Below are positions 1 to 6,200 of a DNA stretch of 13,064 nt, in pieces. A program made the position numbers and the translations under genes. Under the pieces are notes generated by a model that had not been told where the DNA came from, did not search any database, and saw nothing but the letters and a program-made list of their open reading frames with translations. How positions within the stretch are numbered: position 1 is the first letter of the stretch; every line of letters begins with the position of its first letter. Origin of the DNA: Geodermatophilaceae bacterium (GTDB taxonomy: Bacteria > Actinomycetota > Actinomycetes > Mycobacteriales > Geodermatophilaceae); the NCBI GenBank assembly GCA_013811975.1, contig JACCUF010000219.1, positions 1 through 13,064 on the forward strand. Reading direction: 5' to 3'.

Positions 1-12
1 GGGTCGAGGCGA

Positions 13-435
13 TCACGCGAGCAATCGCCAACTGAACTTGGTCCCGATGAACGACTGCACCTTGCCCCGTGATCCCTGAGCACCGGCTGCCCGGACGTTC
101 ACCGACGGGCCGACCTCGAACCGCATCCAATCCCCGATGTCGAGCGAGGCGGCATGGCGCAGCTGCCGCTCCACATCCGCGATCGCGCCAGCCCGATAGA
201 TATCGATGTCGATCGTGTGACGCACCGAGATTCTGCGTGCCAGAAGCGCGGTGGCGCCCTTGATGACCCATCCCTCATCGAGTCGATAGAGCCGCTCGAC
301 CAATTGGTCGTAGGCGTATTGGCGCTGCAGTTCGCCCAACTGCCACGGGCTCTCCTTGGCCTGTGCGCGCAACTTGTCGGTCACCGCGTCGCGTGCCGCC
401 AGCGGAGTCTTGTACCGAGGCTCCTGGGCGGTCAC
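13..435 (-). pseudogene. Truncated AbiEii/MenT-like nucleotidyltransferase toxin
   Basis: This looks like the N-terminal half of a toxin nucleotidyltransferase of the AbiEii/MenT kind, enzymes that add nucleotides to tRNA or other acceptors. The visible signature is a Lys-Gly-Ala loop (K59, G60 from the chosen start) followed by T-I-D-I-D (D76 and D78), the metal-binding Asp pair of this fold. I chose GTG at 433-435 because it overlaps the stop of the upstream gene (GTGA), the usual coupling of antitoxin and toxin. An in-frame start at 507 would run through the antitoxin gene and adds only low-complexity sequence. The product is 140 residues, about half the usual 250-300, ending in TGA right after a conserved-looking stretch (residues 122-134). 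A frameshift or deletion near positions 13-35 is likely. The rest of the gene, if any, lies outside the window. I infer that it is inactive. Confidence 0.6.
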
Positions 436-755
436 GCCGCACCATCTTCGGCCGTGGACGCGCTGCCGCCGGCTCGGGGATCGCTCGCTGCCGCCTCCGC
501 CAGCCACACCTCACGTTCACGATCACCAGAGACGTCCAGTAGCCAGCCTATGAGGCCCAGCCCATCGCCGCGCCGCAGCCCATAAGCGGCGGCGTACGGG
601 GCGATCGCGCTCACCATCGCGCCCGGGTAGTCGAAGACCGAACGCAGCGCGTCGGCGATGACCTGGCCGATGGCGCCGGGATCCTCTCGGATGTAGAGGT
701 GGCGGCCCGCTCGGCGCCCAGGATGGCGACGCCGCCGTCGGCGGCCCTTGTCCAC
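432..755 (-). pseudogene. Probable AbiEi/MenA-like antitoxin, N-terminally truncated remnant
   Basis: The frame encodes up to 107 residues. Only the part from about position 700 to 432 looks like protein. It contains a helix-rich stretch with G-L-R-R-G-D-G-L-G-L followed by a Trp-Leu-Leu-Asp helix, which resembles the C-terminal region of AbiEi-type antitoxins. The first 20 residues are almost all Arg/Gly and look like non-coding sequence read through. A winged-helix DNA-binding N-terminus, expected in a complete antitoxin, is absent from the sequence between here and the tRNA. The stop (432-434) overlaps the GTG start of the following nucleotidyltransferase, the classic two-gene order. The family assignment rests on this pairing plus general resemblance, so it is moderate. 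A small free-standing gene of other function is the alternative. The start at 755 (GTG) is only the open-frame limit. Confidence 0.45.
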
Positions 756-840
756 ACCGCCTAACCCGTGCTAAATCAGGGGTTTTTCATGGCCCGGTCT
801 GCAGCCAGCGCCGCCCACAAGGCTCTGACCTGCGGCTTTG

Positions 841-913
841 CTCCCCCGGTTGGACTCGAACCAACAACCCCGCGATTAACAGTCGCGTGCTCTGCCAATT
901 GAGCTACAGGGGA
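841..913 (-). tRNA. tRNA-Asn (anticodon GUU)
   Basis: The complementary strand folds as a 73-nt cloverleaf. The acceptor stem TCCCCTG pairs with CGGGGGA (one T-G pair), followed by discriminator G at 841. A D-arm with GCTC/GAGC is visible, the anticodon loop is CTGTTAA between GCGA and TCGC-type arms, and the T-arm is GTTGG-TTCGAGT-CCAAC. The anticodon GTT reads Asn codons. CCA is not encoded: the next bases are CAA, so CCA must be added after transcription. The toxin-antitoxin remnants start about 90 bp beyond its 3' end, the side where tRNA-targeting elements insert. I found no second copy of the tRNA 3' end to the left inside the window. Confidence 0.96.
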
Positions 914-971
914 ATGACGGCGCTGGGCTCGCGGTGTCGCCATGGCGTCGGCAAGGTTACCGCACCGGGTC

Positions 972-1003
972 CGTCTAGCTCTTGTTTAGCCTGGACCCGT
1001 CAA
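972..1003 (-). promoter_or_regulatory. Possible promoter for tRNA-Asn
   Basis: On the complementary strand a TTGACG box (998-1003) is followed by TAGACG (972-977), about 60 bp upstream of the tRNA 5' end. The hexamers resemble stable-RNA promoter boxes, but the 20-bp spacer is longer than the ideal 17-18 bp, so this is tentative. The same 115-bp gap must also hold the start signal for the divergent gene at 1033. There, TGGACC (992-997) and TACACT (1014-1019), with a 16-bp spacer, could serve on the plus strand and would give a nearly leaderless message. Confidence 0.25.
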
Positions 1004-1032
1004 AACGGCGCAATACACTGTAAGTTTGGCCG

Positions 1033-1290
1033 ATGATGAAGTTATCGTTCGTGCTAGGTCTCGGCGTCGGCTATGTCCTGGGCAGTAAGGCGGGGCGGCA
1101 GCGCTATGAGCAGTTGCTTCGATCCTGGCGCCAGGTCCGGGAGAACCCGGCGGTGCAGGAGGCCGCGGGACTGGTTCAGGCTCGCGCCGAGAACGTCGTA
1201 GGCGCCGTCAAGTCCCGGATCGGCAGCGAGACCTCCGACCCGCTCGCCTCATCGGGCTACCCCGGCCGGATGAACGGCTCGCGCCACTAG
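1033..1290 (+). CDS. Small single-pass membrane protein, YtxH-like actinobacterial conserved protein
   Basis: The 85-residue product begins with a short hydrophobic segment (residues 4-17, rich in Gly, Val and Leu, with a G-x-G-x-G-Y-V-L-G pattern). A conserved-looking K-A-G-R-x-R-Y-E-Q motif (about residues 19-27) follows, then an amphipathic helical tail. This layout, an N-terminal glycine-zipper-like anchor followed by an AGRxRYEQ helix, is seen in a widespread actinobacterial family annotated only as hypothetical or YtxH-like. I know of no assigned reaction. Two tandem ATG codons (1033 and 1036) are possible starts and neither has a strong Shine-Dalgarno sequence. The gene is divergent from tRNA-Asn and lies 32 bp before the VOC gene, with which it may be co-transcribed. 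Confidence 0.8.
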   Translation: MMKLSFVLGLGVGYVLGSKAGRQRYEQLLRSWRQVRENPAVQEAAGLVQARAENVVGAVKSRIGSETSDPLASSGYPGRMNGSRH

Positions 1291-1322
1291 AGTTCTCAGC
1301 CCCGATCGCACCGGGAGAAGCC

Positions 1323-1736
1323 GTGAGTGGACCGCAGATCGATGCCATCGGAGTCGCAGTCTCGGACATGGCAGTGGCCATAGCTTTCTACTCCCGGCTG
1401 GGCCTGGACTTCCCGCCCGAGGCCGAAACCCAGCCGCATGCTGAAGCGATGCTGGGCTCCTCCATGCGGTTGATGCTCGACACCGAGGCGATGCTGCTCC
1501 AGATCGACCCGGCTTGGTCTGCTATCCCCGGGGGGCGGCTCGGGCTTGCCGTTCGGCTGGCCGACCCGGCAGCACTCGACGCGCTCTATGCCGAACTGGA
1601 TGCCCAAGGTCTAGGCGTCAAGCAACCGTGGGACGCCTTCTGGGGTCAGCGCTACGCTGTCGTATGCGACCCAGACGGCCTGCATCTCGATCTTTATGCC
1701 CAGCTGCTGGACGACTCGGCGACCCCGGCTCCCTGA
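1323..1736 (+). CDS. VOC (glyoxalase/bleomycin-resistance/dioxygenase) superfamily protein
   Basis: The 137-residue product is one vicinal-oxygen-chelate module built of two beta-alpha-beta-beta-beta repeats. The first repeat has the I-G-V-A-V-S-D strand followed by an A-I-A-F-Y-S-R-L-G-L helix (residues 8-28). The second has a strand-helix containing A-L-D-A-L-Y-A-E-L (about 84-92) and the ending Y-A-V-V-C-D-P-D-G-L-H-L-D-L-Y (112-126). The usual first-strand metal His is replaced by Ile/Gly, and the usual final Glu by Asp, so it may bind ligand without classical metal chemistry. The substrate cannot be predicted. The GTG start is supported by a GGGAGA Shine-Dalgarno ending about 6 bases before it. 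The gene converges on its right neighbour with only 12 bp between stops. Confidence 0.85.
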   Translation: MSGPQIDAIGVAVSDMAVAIAFYSRLGLDFPPEAETQPHAEAMLGSSMRLMLDTEAMLLQIDPAWSAIPGGRLGLAVRLADPAALDALYAELDAQGLGVKQPWDAFWGQRYAVVCDPDGLHLDLYAQLLDDSATPAP

Positions 1737-1748
1737 GCGCAGCCGCGA

Positions 1749-2309
1749 CTACTCCGCGTCAGGCGTCGACATCGCTGCCGCAGCCTCCAGTATCGCGGTT
1801 GCCTTTCGACGGAGTTGCGGGTCATCGGCGTCGGAGTCCAGGTCGAACACCGCGTACCAGAGCAGCCCGTCTCTGCCGCTCACACGACGTCCGACCAGCA
1901 GCAGCGTGCTCCCGGCTCCGAGAGCTCGCCGATATGAGCCCGCGACACTGCGATCAACCCGCTGACGAACCACGCGAGGCAGGTCGGCGGGCTCTGGCAG
2001 CGCTAGGCTTGCCGCGGGCAGCCGCTTCATGATCTGCGGTGCCACCTGTTCGGCGGAGGTCACCGTGAGGACATCACCGGCCCACTTGGCGGACACGATG
2101 AACTCCCATCGCAGGAGTTGCCCGGCAGGCTGATCGCCAGTGGCCCCGACCGAGGCGGATCGGCCGTCGCCGATCCGAAGGCCGCGTTGCGTCGCGACGA
2201 CCAGATCTCCGTACGGTGTCGCTGCGAAGCTCAGCACGCGTTCGTCCGGTTCCAGCCAGGCGCGCGCATGGTCGGGCAACGATGGACGGCGACGGGGCCA
2301 GATGCTCAC
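1749..2309 (-). CDS. Conserved actinobacterial hypothetical protein downstream of dnaG
   Basis: The product is 186 residues from GTG at 2307-2309. The pattern is L-x-P-D-E-R-V-L, then strands with G-D-L-V-V-A-T-x-R-G-L-R-I (about residues 32-45), then W-E-F-I-V-S-A-K-W-x-G-D-V-L-T-V, then L-P-E-P-x-D-L-P-x-V-V-R-x-R-V and a final G-L-L-W-Y-A-V-F-D-L segment. This is a recurrent actinobacterial family of unknown function, probably an all-beta plus helix domain with no catalytic motif I can see. The frame is open up to 2360, overlapping the end of dnaG, but that extension is Gly-rich and unlike the family start. The 2309 start leaves a 19-bp gap after the dnaG stop, consistent with translation from the same message. 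Confidence 0.75.
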   Translation of the reverse strand: MSIWPRRRPSLPDHARAWLEPDERVLSFAATPYGDLVVATQRGLRIGDGRSASVGATGDQPAGQLLRWEFIVSAKWAGDVLTVTSAEQVAPQIMKRLPAASLALPEPADLPRVVRQRVDRSVAGSYRRALGAGSTLLLVGRRVSGRDGLLWYAVFDLDSDADDPQLRRKATAILEAAAAMSTPDAE

Positions 2310-2328
2310 CCGGCCAACACCGCCACCG

Positions 2329-5196
2329 TCACGGCTGCCCCCCCATGCCACGCTCCCCAAGCACCTTCGCCTGCTGTTCCAGCGAGATCAGCTCGCCGAA
2401 GATCCGCTGGTAGTCCTCCGGTGCATTCACCGGGTTCATCCGTTGCAGTCGCCCTTTGAGCGCTGCAACTTCCCGGTTCGCCGCGAGGTGCTGCAAGCGG
2501 GCCAGGACTGCAGAGATGTAGTCGGTCTCGTCCTTGTTGCTGTCCGGTCTGAGTGGTTCGACGCAGAGCTGGGTGACCAGGCTGATCAGGATCGGGTCAT
2601 CCAAGCCAGCGGCTACCGCTTCGGCCCAGGCCGGGCCGCTGACTGGCGCGCTGCCCGCCCCGCCGGCCTCGGCGATGGCCAACCGTAGGAGTCGGTAGGC
2701 CTGCTGGGTATAGCCCGCCGACCCCACAGCATCGAAAACCGGCCCGGCCACAGCGGGTCGCTGCATCGCGGCCTTGAGAGCTTCGCGTTCGACCATGGAT
2801 GCTGTTCCATCGTCCGGACGCGCGACCCGGGTCGGCACCCCCACGGTCGTCGCGACCCCAGGCCCATCCCCGCGGTTGCTCCCCGGCGCCCCCCCACGCG
2901 ACGCATTGGTGTTGGGTGTCTGTCCCGGCCTACCTGCGCGGCGTACCTCGGCGATGACTGACTCCATGTCCATACCGAGCAATCCAGCGAGGACCCGCGC
3001 GTACTCCGGGCGCAGACCTCGGTCCTTGATGTGGGCGACCATCGGCGCCGTGCGCTGCAGGGCGGCCACGCGGCCCTCAGCGGTTTCCAGGTCGTAGCGC
3101 GCCACTGTTGCGCGCAGGACGAAGGCAACCAGTGGTACGCGACGGGCGATCAGGTCGCGCACGGCCTCATCACCGCGGTCCTGACGCAACTCGCACGGAT
3201 CCCGACCGTCGGGTTCGATCGCTACGAAGGTCTGCGCGACGAAGCGCTGATCCTCGCCGAACATCTTGAGTGCCGCGGCCTGGCCGGCGGCATCACCGTC
3301 GAAGGTGTAGATCACCTCACCGCGCAGCTCGTCCTGGTCCATCAGCAGCCGCCGCAGGACGCCGATGTGCTCGACGCCGAAGGCCGTACCGCAGCTTGCG
3401 ATCGCCGTCGGAATTCCGGCCAGGTGGCAGGCCATCACGTCGGTATAACCCTCGACGACCACCGCCTGGTGTCGTCGGGCGATGTCGCCCTTGGCGCGCT
3501 CGATGCCGTACAGGACGTGGCTCTTCTTGTACAACGGGGTGTCCGGGGTGTTGAGGTACTTGGGCCCGTCGTCATCATCGAATATCTTGCGGGCACCGAA
3601 GCCGATCACGTCTCCGGTGATGTCCCGGATCGGCCACAGGAGCCTGCGGTGGAAGCGGTCGATTAGCGTCCCCCGCGAGGACTGCTTGGCCAATCCGGCC
3701 GTGGTCAGCTCACTTTCGGTGAAACCCTTGGCACGCAAGGTACGGGTTAGCGTGTCCCAGCCACCCGGGGCGAACCCACAGTCGAACTGCTCAGCGACCT
3801 CCCGATCGAATCCCCGCACGGCGAGGAACTCTCTGGCCGGCAGCGCTTCCTCACTGACGAGCTGTTCGGCGTAGAAGGCGGCGGCCAATTTGTTGGCCTC
3901 TTGTAGCCGGCCGCGTTGTCCGGTCGGCGCACTCGGACGGCCAGGTCCCGAACCGGTGTCCTCGTAGCGCAGCTGGATGCCCGCGCGCGTGGCCAGACGT
4001 TCCACCGATTCGGTGAAGGACAGATGCTCGACCTGTTCCACGAACCGGATGACGTCGCCCCCATTGCCGCACCCGAAACAGTTTCCGGTGAGGATGTTGT
4101 CCTCCAGTACGAAGGCGTGCCCCTCCTGCACGACGGCGCAGTACACCTCTTCCATCCGCTCGGTCGGCTCGACAGTCTCGACCACCCAGCCGCGCCGAGC
4201 AAAGGCCCTGCTGGTTCCCGAAAAGCGGAGCCGATGTGCGCTGAGGACGAAGAACTCCTCAGTGAGGTCCTGGTTCACCAAGTGAATGCGATACAGCGAC
4301 GACGGCTCCCGACCTGGAAAACCTTCGCGGACTTGCTCGGTGACCCCGTACGTGCCGATACCCAGCCGAGTGCAGACGTCCCGGACAAACAGGAGATCCT
4401 CGCGAACGGCGGAGTTCAGGATCAGCGTTCCGTCCTTGGCGACGAACCCATCGGCGGCGAAGTACCCGGCTAGCCATCCGTAGAGGTAGGACCCCGACTC
4501 GTCGACGTTGGGACGGTCCTTGAAGTAACCCGGGAGGTGCAACGCTCGCAGCTGCGTCCCGTACGAGCCGACGTAGCTGTTCGGAAAGTACTTCAGAACT
4601 TCGACATCCTTGACGGGGTCGAAGTTTGCAACACTGCCGCGGTTCAGCCGCGACCCGTCGCCGAAGGTAAACCCATGTGCAACACCGAAGGGTGACGGTG
4701 GCGTTCGGCTGATCTGACCTCGTGGAAAAACAGCACGTAGCCGATGACCGGGCCGTAGCGCGTTGGTGAGCACTTCCCGATCGGTACGGCCGTTGGGTCT
4801 GTCGGTGACAAACCATCGATGTTCCGCAGTGGCATGAATGACCTTGTGCTGGCCGTTGCGACCCAACCTGATCTTCGTCAGCGGCTGCACTCCGAAGGAG
4901 TAGAAGGGCGCCGACATCCAGTTCGCGTTTCGGCCGAGTATCCGGTGGGTGCCTCCGGCGAGTTCGCGGATCGGCCGAATGCCATCCCAGGTGAGGACCC
5001 TGGTTTCTCCGGCGAGGCAGTAGTAGAGTCCGCGGGCTGGAGTTACCTGGAAAGACGGCGACTTCTCGTCGTGAAATGGACACAGGCCCTTCAGACTTCC
5101 GCCACCGGCTCGGCGCAGCTGCAGATGCTCTCCGACGATCTCGTCTATGGCCGACCGATCGCGGACCAGAGCGATGTCCTCGTTACGGATCCTCAC
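2329..5196 (-). CDS. dnaG: DNA primase DnaG, interrupted in frame by an intein
   Basis: DnaG makes RNA primers for lagging-strand synthesis. The precursor is 955 residues. Removing the intein (60-372) leaves 642, normal for bacterial primase. The zinc-binding domain has C39-x2-H42, then after the intein C373-x2-C376, which together form the CHC2 ribbon. The core follows with R-F-H-R-R-L-L-W-P (515-523) and G-x-G-A-R-K. The TOPRIM part has V-E-G-Y-T-D (E582) and F-D-G-D (D633, D635), with D-P-C-E near 666. A Pro/Gly/Thr-rich linker (about 755-800) leads to the C-terminal helical domain that contacts replicative helicase DnaB. The GTG start at 5194-5196 gives the expected primase N-terminus (R-I-R-N-E-D-I-A-L-V). 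An ATG at 5214-5216 is out of frame. It sits 31 bp after a small gene and 19 bp before the next. Confidence 0.97.
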   Translation of the reverse strand: MRIRNEDIALVRDRSAIDEIVGEHLQLRRAGGGSLKGLCPFHDEKSPSFQVTPARGLYYCLAGETRVLTWDGIRPIRELAGGTHRILGRNANWMSAPFYSFGVQPLTKIRLGRNGQHKVIHATAEHRWFVTDRPNGRTDREVLTNALRPGHRLRAVFPRGQISRTPPSPFGVAHGFTFGDGSRLNRGSVANFDPVKDVEVLKYFPNSYVGSYGTQLRALHLPGYFKDRPNVDESGSYLYGWLAGYFAADGFVAKDGTLILNSAVREDLLFVRDVCTRLGIGTYGVTEQVREGFPGREPSSLYRIHLVNQDLTEEFFVLSAHRLRFSGTSRAFARRGWVVETVEPTERMEEVYCAVVQEGHAFVLEDNILTGNCFGCGNGGDVIRFVEQVEHLSFTESVERLATRAGIQLRYEDTGSGPGRPSAPTGQRGRLQEANKLAAAFYAEQLVSEEALPAREFLAVRGFDREVAEQFDCGFAPGGWDTLTRTLRAKGFTESELTTAGLAKQSSRGTLIDRFHRRLLWPIRDITGDVIGFGARKIFDDDDGPKYLNTPDTPLYKKSHVLYGIERAKGDIARRHQAVVVEGYTDVMACHLAGIPTAIASCGTAFGVEHIGVLRRLLMDQDELRGEVIYTFDGDAAGQAAALKMFGEDQRFVAQTFVAIEPDGRDPCELRQDRGDEAVRDLIARRVPLVAFVLRATVARYDLETAEGRVAALQRTAPMVAHIKDRGLRPEYARVLAGLLGMDMESVIAEVRRAGRPGQTPNTNASRGGAPGSNRGDGPGVATTVGVPTRVARPDDGTASMVEREALKAAMQRPAVAGPVFDAVGSAGYTQQAYRLLRLAIAEAGGAGSAPVSGPAWAEAVAAGLDDPILISLVTQLCVEPLRPDSNKDETDYISAVLARLQHLAANREVAALKGRLQRMNPVNAPEDYQRIFGELISLEQQAKVLGERGMGGQP
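4081..5019 (-). mobile_element. DnaG intein with LAGLIDADG homing endonuclease
   Basis: A 313-residue intein spans precursor residues C60 to N372, inserted between the two Tyr of G-L-Y-Y and C-F-G-C. Joining the flanks restores a normal primase zinc ribbon. Block A is C-L-A-G-E-T-R-V-L-T-W-D-G. Block B has T123-x2-H126. Two endonuclease motifs follow: H-G-F-T-F-G-D-G-S (D180) and G-W-L-A-G-Y-F-A-A-D-G (D249), about 69 residues apart, both with their catalytic Asp. Block F is E-V-Y-C-A-V-V-Q-E-G-H-A-F-V-L, with Cys where Asp is common. Block G is I-L-T-G-N followed by Cys+1, with Gly in place of the usual penultimate His. The frame is intact and the segment reads less GC-rich than the flanking primase, as expected of a transferred element. 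Host C373 serves as both +1 nucleophile and zinc ligand. Confidence 0.95.
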
Positions 5197-5227
5197 CCGC
5201 GGGCTCGTGCCGGCATGGTCGTGGCCG

Positions 5228-5464
5228 TCACGAACTACCCGCAGCGGCGGCAGCGCCTCCGGCGATGGCGCCGGTGGTGGCTGTGCTGGAGGCCCTGCGG
5301 TTGAGGATGAACGCCATCCAGAGCAGGAACCGCTGATGATCGAGTGGGACGCTGTCGGTGGCCTCTAGGGTGATGTCCCAGGTCCCGCGCCACCAGGATG
5401 TCTGCTCGGCCAGGAAGCGGGCCTGCTCACCGGTGTCGCTGATGTCCGGATCGGTACTCAACAT
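5228..5464 (-). CDS. Small hypothetical protein between the YdcF-like gene and dnaG
   Basis: I do not recognise this 78-residue product. It starts acidic (residues 1-20). A Trp-rich core follows, S-W-W-R-G-T-W-D-I-T-L-E-A-T, then Q-R-F-L-L-W-M-A-F-I-L-N-R-R, an amphipathic or membrane-associated helix. It ends in an Ala/Gly/Ser/Thr tail of about 20 residues. The ATG at 5462-5464 is preferred because a GGGGG Shine-Dalgarno lies about 5 bases upstream and it follows the upstream stop by 13 bp. An earlier in-frame start (5503) would overlap that gene. Tight packing with dnaG suggests a shared message, which does not prove a shared role. Confidence 0.65.
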   Translation of the reverse strand: MLSTDPDISDTGEQARFLAEQTSWWRGTWDITLEATDSVPLDHQRFLLWMAFILNRRASSTATTGAIAGGAAAAAGSS

Positions 5465-5477
5465 GCAACGCCCCCAG

Positions 5478-6095
5478 CTAATCGATTCCCGGCGCGCCGG
5501 CAACGCTGGAGCCGGTGAGCCGGTAGACGAGATAGGCCGCAGTCTCCCGCACGATGTAGCGAAACTGGGTGGACCGGGTCTGCACGGCTGGGCCCTGCCG
5601 CGTCGGTGAACTCGAGGTCACGATTCCAGCATCCTGGGCGATCCGGGTGGCCCGCAGTGCGTGCCACGGGTCGGTGACCAGGACCGCGGTGGACAACCCC
5701 TGCTCGGCGAACAGGGCTGCGACGGCCTGGATGCTCTGCAATGTGTCGGCACCGTCGGGTACCGCCCTCAGCGCCTCCTCGGGGATACCCTCCCGGGCCA
5801 GCCATGACAGACCGGCCTCAGCTTCGGTGAACAGGTCACCGTCGCGTCGTCCGCCAACGGTGATGACCAGCGGGGCGACCCCCGCGTTGTAGAGGTCAAG
5901 GGCATGATCGAGTCGGGCCTCGAAAATCGGGGACGGCGTCCCGTTGTACTGCGCCGACCCAAGGACGAGGATCGCGTCGGCGACCGGCCGCTCGTCCTGG
6001 CGGGCGGTCCACCAGATGTTCACCGCAGTCGCGCCCACGATCAGACCCACGGCAACCAAGAAAGCCGCGGCAATCCGCCCAACGATGCCGATCAC
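5478..6095 (-). CDS. YdcF/SanA-like DUF218 membrane-anchored protein
   Basis: The 205-residue product has one N-terminal membrane segment (about residues 8-28), then a DUF218 domain. The domain shows A-I-L-V-L-G-S-A-Q-Y-N-G (41-52), R-L-D-H-A-L-D-L-Y-N-A-G, a V-I-T-V-G-G strand turn, E-A-x2-G-x-x-W-L with G-I-P-E, a D-T near residue 117, and V-L-V-T-D-P-W-H-A-L-R-A. These match the Rossmann-like YdcF/SanA/ElyC group, implicated in envelope or vancomycin-related phenotypes in Gram-negatives, with no firmly assigned reaction. The domain should face outside the membrane. GTG at 6093-6095 is the start: it puts the anchor at the N-terminus, although AAAGG lies very close to it. It begins 105 bp after ppdK and leads into the small gene before dnaG. 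Confidence 0.85.
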   Translation of the reverse strand: MIGIVGRIAAAFLVAVGLIVGATAVNIWWTARQDERPVADAILVLGSAQYNGTPSPIFEARLDHALDLYNAGVAPLVITVGGRRDGDLFTEAEAGLSWLAREGIPEEALRAVPDGADTLQSIQAVAALFAEQGLSTAVLVTDPWHALRATRIAQDAGIVTSSSPTRQGPAVQTRSTQFRYIVRETAAYLVYRLTGSSVAGAPGID

Positions 6096-6200
6096 CCCTT
6101 TATGAGACCACGAGGGTGGGTCATCCGGCTGCGCCTGTCCACGACGTTACGAGTACTACGCGACCTTTTGTTGCCCGACTCGTCCACCGGCGCACCGGTC

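Noticed and set aside
436..507. A 24-residue extension of the truncated nucleotidyltransferase
   Set aside because: It lies wholly within the preceding antitoxin frame. The GTGA overlap start is the usual arrangement.
763..787. AACCC...GGGTT hairpin followed by T residues on the plus strand, near the tRNA
   Set aside because: The stem is only 5 bp with a 12-nt loop and no plus-strand gene ends there. For the tRNA strand it would lack a T-run.
2310..2360. An upstream start for the gene after dnaG
   Set aside because: The extension would overlap the dnaG end and adds only Gly-rich residues. GTG at 2307-2309 fits the family start better.
6186..6199. ACCGG-CGCA-CCGGT hairpin after the ppdK stop
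   Set aside because: The stem is 5 bp with no T-run on the transcribed strand, which is too weak to call a terminator.
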